Source: Sphaerisporangium melleum (lineage in GTDB: Bacteria > Actinomycetota > Actinomycetes > Streptosporangiales > Streptosporangiaceae). Taken from it: a DNA stretch of 64,000 nt. A program made the position numbers and the translations under genes. The stretch is from contig NZ_BMNT01000006.1 of assembly GCF_014646695.1 (NCBI RefSeq), forward strand, positions 173,166-237,165, read 5' to 3'. This document shows, piece by piece, positions 42,352 to 50,636 of the stretch; the stretch's first letter is position 1; every line of letters starts with the position of its first letter. The notes under the pieces are model-generated. The model worked only from the letters and a program-made list of their open reading frames with translations, ran no database searches and had not been told where the DNA came from.

Positions 42352-43245
42352 GTGAACCTCCTTCCGCGCCTGCCGGGACGGTCCGTGGGGACCCGGGGGG
42401 TGCTCGCCCGCCTGCCGGAGGCGTGGCGGCAGCCACTCGCCGTCGTGGGCGGCGTGGTGGCGCTCGCCTGGCTGGTCGTTGCGGTGGCGGCCCCGCTGCT
42501 CGCGCCGCACGACCCGCTGGCCCAGGAGCTGCCACGGCTGGCCTCCCCCGGCCCGGGCCACTGGCTCGGCACCGACCAGCTCGGCCGCGACGTGCTGTCG
42601 CGCATCATGTACGGCGCCCGGGTGTCCATCCCGTTGACGCTGCTGCTGGTGGCGCTGTCGCTGCTCATCGGCGGCTCCCTCGGCGCCGCCGCCGGATATT
42701 TCGGCAGATGGGTGGGCGAGGGGATCATGCGGGTGGCCGACCTGGTCTTCGCCTTCCCCACCGTCATCCTGGCCATGGTCGTCGCCGCGGCGCTGGGTGC
42801 CAGCCTGTTCAACGCGGTGCTCGCCGTCCTGGTCGTGGCCTGGCCCGCCTACGCCCGGGTCACCCGCGGCCTGGTGCTCGGCATGCGGGAACGCGAGTTC
42901 GTGCTCAGCGGGCGGCTGCTCGGCTTCTCCGCCTGGCGGTCACTGCGGGTGGACGTGCTGCCGAACGTGACCGGGCCGATCCTCGTCCTGGCCACGCTCG
43001 ACATCGGCACCGCGCTGCTGCTGCTGTCGGGCCTGTCCTTCCTCGGGCTCGGCGCCAAGCCGCCGTCCCCCGAGTGGGGGGCGATGGTGGCCTCCGGGGT
43101 GGAGGTCTTCGACAGCTGGTGGGTCGCGACCTTCCCGGGGCTGGCCATCCTGACCGTGGTGCTCGCCTTCAACTTCCTCGGCGACACGCTGCGCGACGCC
43201 CTGGACCCGCGCACCGCCCGCGCCATCAAGGAGCGTGCGCTGTGA
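42352..43245 (+). CDS. ABC transporter permease, DppC type
   Basis: The 297-aa product starts at GTG 42352 with GAGGGGGGAC upstream. The N-terminal helix is VVALAWLVVAVAAPLLAPHDP, followed by the DppC signature HWLGTDQLGRDVLSRIMYGARVS, and the EAA loop is present (LVLGMREREFVLSGRLLGFS). It pairs with the DppB-type permease. Its stop overlaps the next ATPase start by GTGA. Confidence 0.95.
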   Translation: MNLLPRLPGRSVGTRGVLARLPEAWRQPLAVVGGVVALAWLVVAVAAPLLAPHDPLAQELPRLASPGPGHWLGTDQLGRDVLSRIMYGARVSIPLTLLLVALSLLIGGSLGAAAGYFGRWVGEGIMRVADLVFAFPTVILAMVVAAALGASLFNAVLAVLVVAWPAYARVTRGLVLGMREREFVLSGRLLGFSAWRSLRVDVLPNVTGPILVLATLDIGTALLLLSGLSFLGLGAKPPSPEWGAMVASGVEVFDSWWVATFPGLAILTVVLAFNFLGDTLRDALDPRTARAIKERAL

Positions 43246-44066
43246 CCGTGAACGTCCCCGGGGCCGGGCCGGTGCTGAGCGTCGAGGGGCTGACCGTCTC
43301 GATCGGCGCGCACGAGATCCTGCGCGGGGTGGACCTCGTCCTGCGGCCCGGCCGCGTCCACGGCCTGGCCGGCGAGAGCGGCTCGGGCAAGACGATGACC
43401 GGGCTCGCCGCGCTCGGCCTGCTCCCGCACGGCGCCCGTACCGGGGGGCGGGTGGTGCTCGACGGGCGTGACCTGCTCACCCTGCCGCCGCGCGAGCTGA
43501 ACGCGGTGCGGGGGCGCGACATCGCCATGGTCTTCCAGGACCCGGCGACGAGCCTGCACCCCATGCTCACCGTCGGCCGTCAGATCACCGAGCACATGCG
43601 CCACCACCTGCGCGTCGGCCGCGCCGAGGCGCGGGAGCGGGCCGTCGAACTGCTCGGCCAGGTGCGCATTCCCGGCCCGGCGGCGGCGGTGGACCGCTAC
43701 CCGCACCAGTTCTCCGGCGGCATGCGCCAGCGCATCGCGATCGCGATCGCGCTGGCGTGCGGGCCGAAGGTGCTCATCGCCGACGAACCGACCACCGCGC
43801 TGGACGTCACCGTGCAGGCGGGGGTGCTTCGCCTGATCCGGCGGCTGTGCGACGAGCTGGGGCTGGCGGTGCTGCTGGTGACGCACGACCTCGGGGTCAT
43901 GTCGGCGGTCGCCGACGAGGTGAGCGTGATGCGCGAGGGGCTGGTGCTGGAGCAGGGCCCGCGCGAGCGGGTGCTGCGCGCGCCCGCGCACCCCTACACC
44001 CGTGCCCTGCTGGACGCCCTCCCCCGGCACGGCGAGGCGGACGCCGCATCGAAGGAGGACTCATGA
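43242..44066 (+). CDS. Peptide ABC transporter ATP-binding protein, DppD type
   Basis: The 274-aa product starts at GTG 43242. Walker A is GESGSGKT, the Q-loop VFQDPATSLHP, signature FSGGMRQRIAIAIAL, Walker B VLIADEPTTALD and the switch VTHDLGV. It is shorter at the C-terminus than typical DppD and lacks the Cys-rich iron-sulphur-like tail. It acts with the following ATPase as the motor pair of the importer. Confidence 0.95.
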   Translation: MTVNVPGAGPVLSVEGLTVSIGAHEILRGVDLVLRPGRVHGLAGESGSGKTMTGLAALGLLPHGARTGGRVVLDGRDLLTLPPRELNAVRGRDIAMVFQDPATSLHPMLTVGRQITEHMRHHLRVGRAEARERAVELLGQVRIPGPAAAVDRYPHQFSGGMRQRIAIAIALACGPKVLIADEPTTALDVTVQAGVLRLIRRLCDELGLAVLLVTHDLGVMSAVADEVSVMREGLVLEQGPRERVLRAPAHPYTRALLDALPRHGEADAASKEDS

Positions 44067-44977
44067 GCCTGCTGAACGTGGCCGATCTGGTGGTCGACCA
44101 CCGTACGCCGGGCCGGCCGGCCGTACGAGCCGTCGCGGGGGCGAGCCTCACCGTGGCCGCGGGCGAGGTGGTCGGCCTGGTCGGGGAGTCCGGGTGCGGC
44201 AAGTCCACGCTGGCCCGGGCGGTGTGCGGGCTCGTCCCGGCCGCCGGCGGCGCGGTCGCGTTCGAGGACCGCCCGGTCACCCGCCTCGGCCTGCGCCGCC
44301 GAGACCCGGCGCTCACCCGGATCCAGATGGTGTTCCAGGATCCCTACGCCTCGCTCAACCCGCGGCGGCGGGTGGGCGCGCAGATCGGCGACGGCCTGGC
44401 GGCGGCCGGGGACCGCGCGACCACCCCCGGCGAGATGCTGGAACGGGTGGGCCTGCCGGGGGGCATGGCCGAGCGGTATCCGCACGAGTTCTCCGGCGGG
44501 CAGCGGCAGCGCATCGCGATCGCCCGCGCGCTGGCCGCCCGCCCGTCCCTGCTCATCGGGGACGAGCCGATCTCGGCGCTGGACGCCTCCGCCCAGGCAC
44601 AGGTGGCGACCCTGATGCGCAACCTCGCGGTCGAGTCGGGCGCGGGGCTGCTGTTCATCAGCCACGACCTGTCGGTGGTGCGGCTGATCGCCGACCGGAT
44701 CGCGGTGATGTACCTGGGGAAGATCGTGGAGACCGGGCCGACCGCGCGTGTCTGGGCGGAGCCGCGCCACCCGTACACGCAGGCGCTGCTGCGGGCCATT
44801 CCCGAGCCGGACGGCCTGGGCAGGCTGCCCGAGGAGCTGCCCGGGGACGTCCCGGACCCGGCGGACCCGCCGCAGGGGTGCCGCTTCCACCCGCGGTGCC
44901 CGGTCGCGATGGACGTGTGCGCCGAACGGGAGCCGGCGTTCGGCCCGGTGGCCTGCTGGCTGCATCCGCCCGCATGA
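44063..44977 (+). CDS. Peptide ABC transporter ATP-binding protein, DppF type
   Basis: The 304-aa product starts at ATG 44063 (ATGA overlap), with GAAGGAGG upstream. Walker A GESGCGKSTLARAVCGL, VFQDPYASLNPRRRVG, signature FSGGQRQRIAIARAL and Walker B LLIGDEPISALD are present. The tail GCRFHPRCPVAMDVCAEREP carries the Cys cluster typical of oligopeptide-transport ATPases. Its stop overlaps the M24-like gene by ATGA. Confidence 0.95.
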   Translation: MSLLNVADLVVDHRTPGRPAVRAVAGASLTVAAGEVVGLVGESGCGKSTLARAVCGLVPAAGGAVAFEDRPVTRLGLRRRDPALTRIQMVFQDPYASLNPRRRVGAQIGDGLAAAGDRATTPGEMLERVGLPGGMAERYPHEFSGGQRQRIAIARALAARPSLLIGDEPISALDASAQAQVATLMRNLAVESGAGLLFISHDLSVVRLIADRIAVMYLGKIVETGPTARVWAEPRHPYTQALLRAIPEPDGLGRLPEELPGDVPDPADPPQGCRFHPRCPVAMDVCAEREPAFGPVACWLHPPA

Positions 44978-46023
44978 CCGGGGAGATCATGGCGGCCGTC
45001 CTCGCGCGGATGGCCGAGGAGGAGCTGGACGCGCTGGTGCTGCGCCCGTCGCCCGACATGCGGTACGTGGCCGGGCGCGACGCGGACGGGTTCCTGGTGC
45101 TGGTGCCCGGCCTGCCACCCGGGTTCGCCGCCGACGCCGCCGCGGCCGCCGCGCTCATCCCGGCATCGGCGTCGCGGGTGGGCGTGGACGCCCAGATGCG
45201 GGCGCACGAGCTGTTCGTGCTGCGCGTGGACGCCGACCTGGTGCTGGCCTCGGCGGTACTGGACCCGATGCGGCGGCGCAAGCGCCCGGAGGAGATCGCC
45301 GCGATCGAGCGCGCGGTGGCGGTGACCGACCGGGTCATGGCGGCGGCCCGTGAGCTGTCCTGGTTCGGCGCCACCGAGCGGGACACGGCGCACCGGCTGT
45401 CCGCGGCGGCCCTGGCCGCCGAGCCGCCGCCGGCCGGCCGGTCTTTCCCCGGGAGTCATGGAGCCGCCGGGCCACTCCAGGCCGGCGAGGAGCGGGTCTT
45501 CGTGACGGTGGCGGCCGGGGAGAACACCGCGCGTCCCGATCACCTGCCCTCGGGCCGGGTGATCAACCCCGGCGACGCGGTCTGCGTGCGGGTGAGCGCG
45601 CGGGCGGGCGGTTACCACGCGCGGGCGGGCCGGGCGTTCGTCGTGGCCGAGCCGCCGGAGGACTTCGAGGCGGTGCACGCGGTGCTGCTCGCGGCGCGGG
45701 ACGCCGCCGCGGCGGCCGTGCGCCCGGGTGCGACGGCCGCCGAGGTGGACGCCGCCGCCTGGCGGGTGCTGGACGAGAGCGGGTACGGCCCGTACGTCAC
45801 GCGCGGGACCGGTCACGGCATCGGGCTGGAACCGCGGGAGGGGCCCTGGCTCACCGCCGCCGACCGCACGGTGCTGGCGCCGGGTATGACGCTGGTGATC
45901 GACCCTGGCATCCACGTGCCCGACCTTTACGGAGCCTCAGTCGGAGATGTAGTGGAATGCACCGAAATCGGGAGCCGGACGATGAACCGAGCCCCCCGCG
46001 CACTACATGTACTTGATCCATAG
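44974..46023 (+). CDS. M24 (Xaa-Pro aminopeptidase-like) fold protein with substituted metal site
   Basis: The 349-aa product has the creatinase/prolidase N-domain and a pita-bread C-domain, the general layout of M24 peptidases. Of the five metal ligands only His281 (GTGHGIGLEPREGP) is conserved. Both Asp positions are Arg (Arg206 in CVRVSARAGGY, Arg217 in YHARAGRAF), the first Glu is Asp310 (VIDPGIHV) and the last Glu is Gly324 (GASVGDVVE). It is therefore unlikely to be a metallo-aminopeptidase. Creatinase shows that the fold can work without metals. It is the last gene of the transporter operon by ATGA overlap, so it is expressed with it. Confidence 0.85.
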   Translation: MTGEIMAAVLARMAEEELDALVLRPSPDMRYVAGRDADGFLVLVPGLPPGFAADAAAAAALIPASASRVGVDAQMRAHELFVLRVDADLVLASAVLDPMRRRKRPEEIAAIERAVAVTDRVMAAARELSWFGATERDTAHRLSAAALAAEPPPAGRSFPGSHGAAGPLQAGEERVFVTVAAGENTARPDHLPSGRVINPGDAVCVRVSARAGGYHARAGRAFVVAEPPEDFEAVHAVLLAARDAAAAAVRPGATAAEVDAAAWRVLDESGYGPYVTRGTGHGIGLEPREGPWLTAADRTVLAPGMTLVIDPGIHVPDLYGASVGDVVECTEIGSRTMNRAPRALHVLDP

Positions 46024-46104
46024 TTTGTACCATCTTGCCCTTTCACTGGCCTGACCTCGAACGACACGGACTTAGTGTGATCACGAGGCGGACAGGGGGG
46101 CTCA

Positions 46105-47457
46105 GTGAAGCTCTGGCGCTACTGGTCCGTGCGGACCCGGCTGACATGGGTCGCCAGCGTCATGACGGTCTTGGCGTGCGCGGGCGTGAGCCTGCTCGTT
46201 TTCCTGGGACTGTACCGCCTGGCGGTGTCCAACCAGGTGCAGGACCTCACCGTCACCAGCATGCGCGTCAGCGGACTGATCCACAAGGAGGAGCTGCCGC
46301 CCGTGGTCCCGCCGCAGGGCGGCACGCGGTACATCCAGGTGGTCGGCCCCTCCGGCCGCGTGGTCTCCTCGACACCCCCGCTCACCGGCCTGCCGCGCCT
46401 GGCGATGTTCACCCCGCGCAGCGACGCCATGGAGGCCCACCAGCGGATCTGCTCACCGCCCGGCTTCCCCGACGACTGCCTGATGGTGGTCGTCCTGCGC
46501 TCCTCCCGGCCGGTGGGCGACTACCTGGTCTACGGCGCCGCGCCCGCCATCCCCTGGTACGTGAACCCCGCCTTCCTGCTGCTGGTCGGCGGCGCCTCCC
46601 TGCTGGTCACCGCGGCCACCGCCGCCGGCACGTACCGCATGGTCCGCCGGGCCCTGGCTCCGGTGGAGAGCGTACGCGAGGAACTGGCCGAGATCACCGG
46701 GTCCGACCTGAGCCGCCGGGTCCCGGTGCCGCCGCAGCACGACGAGATCGGCGCCCTGTCCAGCACGGTCAACCAGACACTGGACCGCCTCCAGCAGGCG
46801 GTGGAGCAGCAGCGCCGCTTCGCCTCCGACGCCGGGCACGACCTGCGCAGCCCGATCACCGCCATGCGCACGCAGGTGGAGGACGCACTGCTGCATCCGG
46901 AGGACACCGACTGGGTGAAGATGGCCGAGGCACTGGTCTCCAGCCTGGACCGGCTGCAGGCCATCGTCACCGACCTGCTCGTACTCGCCAAACTCGACGC
47001 GGGTGAGAAGATCACCCGCAGTTACATCAACATGGCCGAACTGGTGCGCGCCGAGGTCGGGCGCCGCCCCCGGCGCCGGCGGGTCGCGCTGCGCCTGCAG
47101 CCCGGCATCGTGGTCAGCGGCGACCGCCTCCAGTTGCTCCGGCTGCTGACCAACCTGCTGGACAACGCCGAGCGGCACGCCACCTCGACGGTGACCATCA
47201 TCGTCGGGCGCGACGACGGCAACGCGGTCCTGCAGGTCATCGACGACGGCGAGGGCATCCCGCCCGACGAGCGCGAGGTCGTCTTCCAGCGCTTCACCCG
47301 GCTGTCCTCCGGGCGGGAGAAGGACACCCAGGGCACCGGGCTCGGGCTCGCGATCGCCCGGGACGTGGCCGAGCACCACGACGGCAGCCTGGTCATCGAG
47401 GACTCTCCGGTCGGCGCCCGGTTCGTCCTGCGCCTCCCGCTCCTCACCGTCCCCTGA
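46105..47457 (+). CDS. Membrane sensor histidine kinase, orphan
   Basis: The 450-aa product starts at GTG 46105 (AGGGGGG upstream). Two membrane helices (about 15-38 and 150-175) flank an extracytoplasmic domain with one Cys pair (RICSPPGFPDDC). Then come a HAMP domain, the H box with His245 in SDAGHDLRSPITAM, the N box NLLDNAERHA, VIDDGEGIP and GTGLGLAIARDVAEHHDG. No response-regulator gene is adjacent on either side, so its partner is elsewhere. It follows the transporter operon by 80 bp and precedes the Nit1C cluster on the other strand. Confidence 0.92.
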   Translation: MKLWRYWSVRTRLTWVASVMTVLACAGVSLLVFLGLYRLAVSNQVQDLTVTSMRVSGLIHKEELPPVVPPQGGTRYIQVVGPSGRVVSSTPPLTGLPRLAMFTPRSDAMEAHQRICSPPGFPDDCLMVVVLRSSRPVGDYLVYGAAPAIPWYVNPAFLLLVGGASLLVTAATAAGTYRMVRRALAPVESVREELAEITGSDLSRRVPVPPQHDEIGALSSTVNQTLDRLQQAVEQQRRFASDAGHDLRSPITAMRTQVEDALLHPEDTDWVKMAEALVSSLDRLQAIVTDLLVLAKLDAGEKITRSYINMAELVRAEVGRRPRRRRVALRLQPGIVVSGDRLQLLRLLTNLLDNAERHATSTVTIIVGRDDGNAVLQVIDDGEGIPPDEREVVFQRFTRLSSGREKDTQGTGLGLAIARDVAEHHDGSLVIEDSPVGARFVLRLPLLTVP

Positions 47458-47586
47458 TCCGCGCCGCCGCCGGCCGGACCCGCGACGGCCGCGCGGGGCG
47501 GCGGGCGGGCCGGAAGCCCACCTCACCCGCAAGCGGATCACCGAAGCCCCGCCGCGCCCCTGGACCTACCCGCTGTGGCGCCCGCC

Positions 47587-48657
47587 TCAGGGGCGGAGGG
47601 ACTCGTACAGGGCGACGTGCCGGGCCGCGGCGGCCTGCCAGGTGTGCCGGAAGGCCAGGGCGCGGCCGGCCTCGCGCCGGGCCGGGTCGGGAACGGCGAG
47701 GGCCGCCCGCATGGCATCGGCCAGTCCGCGCGGCCCGGAGGCGAACAGCGCCACGCCGCCGAACACCTCGCGGAACACCGGCAGGTCCCGGGTGACCAGG
47801 GGAACGCCCGCCGCCAGCGCCTCCATCGCGGCCAGCCCGAACCCCTCCTTCAGCGAGGGGAAGGCGAAGACCGCCGCTGAGGCGACGAGGGCGGGCAGCT
47901 CCGGATGGGCCACTCCGCCGAGCACGATCGGCTCGATCCCGAGCGCGGCGGCGCGCCGCTCCCACTCGGTCCGGTAGCCGCGGTAGTCGAACAGGGTCTC
48001 CCCGCCCGCGACGACCAGGCGCAGGTCCGGGTCGTCCAGCAGGGCGTAGGCCTCCAGCAGGTCCATCGAACCTTTGCGCGGCTCGATGCCGCCCACGGTC
48101 AGCACGTACGGCCCGAAGCGCGCGCGCCAGCGGCCGTCGCCGTCGCGGGCCGCCGCGGCGAACCGCTCGGCCTCCACACCGTTGGGGATGACCGTCGCGG
48201 TGATCCCCCAGCCGTCGGCCAGCTCACGCGCCACCGCCGAGGAGACGCAGACGTGCGTGTGCGGGCGGACGATCGCCCGCTCGTGACAGGCCGCCAGCTC
48301 AGGGGTGGTGAAGTGGTCGATGTGGTGGACGGTCCGCACGCAGTCCTCGACCGCGTTGGCGCTGATGCAGTCCTGGGCGTGCACAACGTCGTACGCCCGC
48401 GGGTCGAAGGCCTCGCGCAGCGCGGAGATCGACCGCAGGATGCGCTCGCCCACCCCCTCCTGCGGGATGTCGGGGAACGGGACGAGCGCCTGGCGCACCG
48501 ACGGCGCGACGGCGCGGAAGAACCCGGCGTCGCCGCCCCGGGCGAGCGCCCAGACGGTGACGTCCTGGCCGGCCGCGGCCAGCGCCTCGGCCAGGTTCAG
48601 CGTGTGCACGACCCCGCCTCTGGGCCTGGTCGAGTAGGTCAGCAGCGCGATCCTCAC
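47587..48657 (-). CDS. MSMEG_0565-family glycosyltransferase of the Nit1C cluster
   Basis: The 356-aa product starts at GTG 48657 (RIALLTYSTRPRGGVVHTLNLAEALAAAG). It is a GT-B type enzyme of family GT4: the donor-site motifs VLTVGGIEPRKGSMDLLEAY and AFPSLKEGFGLAAMEALAAGVPLV with the E-x7-E pair are clear. The family occurs specifically with Nit1C genes in actinobacteria. The acceptor is unknown; its presence suggests the cluster product is a glycosylated small molecule. It lies 184 bp downstream of the nitrilase-like pair, probably in the same transcript. Confidence 0.9.
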   Translation of the reverse strand: MRIALLTYSTRPRGGVVHTLNLAEALAAAGQDVTVWALARGGDAGFFRAVAPSVRQALVPFPDIPQEGVGERILRSISALREAFDPRAYDVVHAQDCISANAVEDCVRTVHHIDHFTTPELAACHERAIVRPHTHVCVSSAVARELADGWGITATVIPNGVEAERFAAAARDGDGRWRARFGPYVLTVGGIEPRKGSMDLLEAYALLDDPDLRLVVAGGETLFDYRGYRTEWERRAAALGIEPIVLGGVAHPELPALVASAAVFAFPSLKEGFGLAAMEALAAGVPLVTRDLPVFREVFGGVALFASGPRGLADAMRAALAVPDPARREAGRALAFRHTWQAAAARHVALYESLRP

Positions 48658-48841
48658 CAGCACCTCCCCGAACGCGTCCCGGCCCAGCGCGGCGTCCAGG
48701 CGGCGCGATACCTGGGCACGAGCGAACAGACCAACGGCACGATCCTCACCGGCGCCTCCGGGAACACGACCCTGGCCCGGTACGACGTGCAGGCGACGCG
48801 GCACCGGCGCTCGGGTGGGCGGCAGGTCGTCGGCAAGGTCC

Positions 48842-49660
48842 TCACCGGTAGCTCCCCGGGCGCAGCTCGCCGAGGTGGTCGAGCACCCTCCGGGCGGTCG
48901 CGATCTCGGCGGCCACGTCCAGCTCGGCCACGGCGAGCCCGGCCTTGGACCAGGTGCGGGCCAGCACCTCGCCGCCCGGCCCGACCACCTTGGCCTGGCC
49001 GAGGAAGCGCATGCCGCCCATCGCCCCCGTCTGGTTGGAGGAGGCCAGCACGACCTGGTTCTCCGCCGCCCGCGCGCAGTCGTACAGGTCGAACAGGCGG
49101 GACTGGCGGTCCTGGGCCATCCGCGGGGCCCGGTTGGTGATGCTGGTCGGCCAGGCCGACAGGCAGGCGATGATCTGCGCGCCGTCCAGCGCCAGGCTGC
49201 GCGCCGACTCGGGGAAGGTCTTGTCGTAGTCGATGAGCATGCCGAGGCGGCCCACCGGGGTGTCGAACGCGTCGAACCGGTCACCGGCGGCGTAGGCGAT
49301 GGTCTCGCCGGCCGGCAGGTGGACCTTGCGGTGCCGGCCGAGCACGCCGTCTCCGCTGAGGCACACCGCCGCGTTGTACCGGACCGGGCCGGCGTCCTCG
49401 CAGTAGCCGACGCACACCACCATCTCGGCGGCCAGGGCGCGCAGCCGCGCGAAGATCGGGTCGCCGGGGTCCAGCGCGGGCGGCAGCGCGGCGGGATCGG
49501 GGTGGCGCAGGTCGGCGAGGTAGCCGCCCAGCGCCGCGTCCGGCAGCACCAGCAGCGCCGCGCCGGACGCGCGCGCGTCGGCGACCAGCTTGGCGATGCG
49601 GCCAAGGTCGAACGCAAGGTCCCGGCCGAAGTGCGCGGAGGCGGCGGCGATGCGGATCAC
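48842..49660 (-). CDS. Nitrilase-superfamily paralogue with substituted catalytic residues
   Basis: The 272-aa product starts at GTG 49660. It aligns over its whole length with the next gene, but two of the three catalytic residues are changed: the general base Glu is Asp41 (LLVLPDAALGGY) and the nucleophile Cys is Asp144 (LGMLIDYDKTFPESAR). Lys112 is kept (GRHRKVHLP). In the nitrilase superfamily all three are essential for thioester chemistry, so it should not hydrolyse nitriles or amides. The frame is intact and codon bias normal, so it is not a decaying pseudogene. A role as non-catalytic subunit in the helical nitrilase oligomer is possible (inference). Confidence 0.9.
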   Translation of the reverse strand: MIRIAAASAHFGRDLAFDLGRIAKLVADARASGAALLVLPDAALGGYLADLRHPDPAALPPALDPGDPIFARLRALAAEMVVCVGYCEDAGPVRYNAAVCLSGDGVLGRHRKVHLPAGETIAYAAGDRFDAFDTPVGRLGMLIDYDKTFPESARSLALDGAQIIACLSAWPTSITNRAPRMAQDRQSRLFDLYDCARAAENQVVLASSNQTGAMGGMRFLGQAKVVGPGGEVLARTWSKAGLAVAELDVAAEIATARRVLDHLGELRPGSYR

Positions 49661-49784
49661 AGCGGACGGCCTCCGCGTCGCGTACGGGCCGTCCGGCGCG
49701 CGGACCCGCGGCCTGCGGGTAGTGCCGGCGGTGCGGGACGAAAGCGCGCGGAGAGTGCCGGCGGTGCGGGCACGCGGGGCACGG

Positions 49785-50636
49785 TCAGGACCTTCCAGCG
49801 GCGGTGACCCGGCCGTCATAGGTGTAGGCGTCCGGGCGGCGGTCGCGCAGGTGGCCCATCGAGCGGCGGGCGGTCGCGAGCTCCTCTTGCACGTCCACCT
49901 CGGCCACCGCTACGCCGCCCGGCACGCCGGTGCGCGCGAGCACGTCCCCGCCGGGACCGACGATCTTCGCGCTGCCGACGAAGCGAAGCGAGCCGAAGGT
50001 GCCCGACTGGTTGGCCGACACCCACACGACCTGGTTCTCCAGGGCCCGCGCCTGGTCGAACAGGTCGAACCGCCGGGTCCAGCGGTCCTGCGCCAGGTCG
50101 GGCGCCGGGTTCGTACGGCTCGCCGGCCAGGCCGACACGCACACCACGACCTCGGCGCCGTCCAGGGCGAGCGACCGCGCCGACTCGGGGAAGGCCTTGT
50201 CGTAGCAGATCATCATGCCGAGCCGCCCGACCGGGGTGTCGAACGCGGCGAACCCGTCGCCGGCGGCGAACAGGGCGTCCTCGCTGAGCGGCTGGTGCAC
50301 CTTGCGGTGGTGGCCGAGCACGCCGTCGCCGGTGACGCAGACGGCGCTGTTGTACCGCCACGCCCCGGCGGCCTCGCAGTACCCCGCGCAGACCACCATG
50401 TCACCCGCGATGGCCGAAAGGCGCCGGATCTCCGGCCCGTCCGGGTCGAGCGCCGGCGGGAGGTCCCCCGGGTCGCCGTCCATGCTGAGCAGGTATCCGC
50501 CCAGGCACGCCTCGGGCAGCGCGAGCAGCCCGACACCCTGGTCACGGGCCTGCGCCACCAGGTCCTCGATGCGGGCGAAACACGCCTCGACGTCGCGATC
50601 GAACGGCGCGGCGACCGCGCCCATGCGAACCTTCAT
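49785..50636 (-). CDS. Nit1C-type nitrilase (carbon-nitrogen hydrolase), catalytic residues intact
   Basis: The 283-aa product starts at ATG 50636 in an ATGA overlap with the GNAT-AIR synthase gene. The triad Glu42 (LLALPEACLGGY), Lys112 (GHHRKVHQP) and Cys144 (GMMICYDKAFPES) is complete. This branch includes the nitrilases of Nit1C clusters, which hydrolyse nitriles to acids and ammonia; the physiological substrate is not settled, though the cluster has been linked genetically to growth on cyanide as nitrogen source in pseudomonads. The inactive-looking paralogue lies 124 bp downstream. Confidence 0.93.
   Translation of the reverse strand: MKVRMGAVAAPFDRDVEACFARIEDLVAQARDQGVGLLALPEACLGGYLLSMDGDPGDLPPALDPDGPEIRRLSAIAGDMVVCAGYCEAAGAWRYNSAVCVTGDGVLGHHRKVHQPLSEDALFAAGDGFAAFDTPVGRLGMMICYDKAFPESARSLALDGAEVVVCVSAWPASRTNPAPDLAQDRWTRRFDLFDQARALENQVVWVSANQSGTFGSLRFVGSAKIVGPGGDVLARTGVPGGVAVAEVDVQEELATARRSMGHLRDRRPDAYTYDGRVTAAGRS

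Noticed and set aside
47458-47586. Small gene between the orphan kinase and the glycosyltransferase
   Set aside because: Only 129 bp between two convergent stops, GC-rich with imperfect hairpins; more likely a terminator region.
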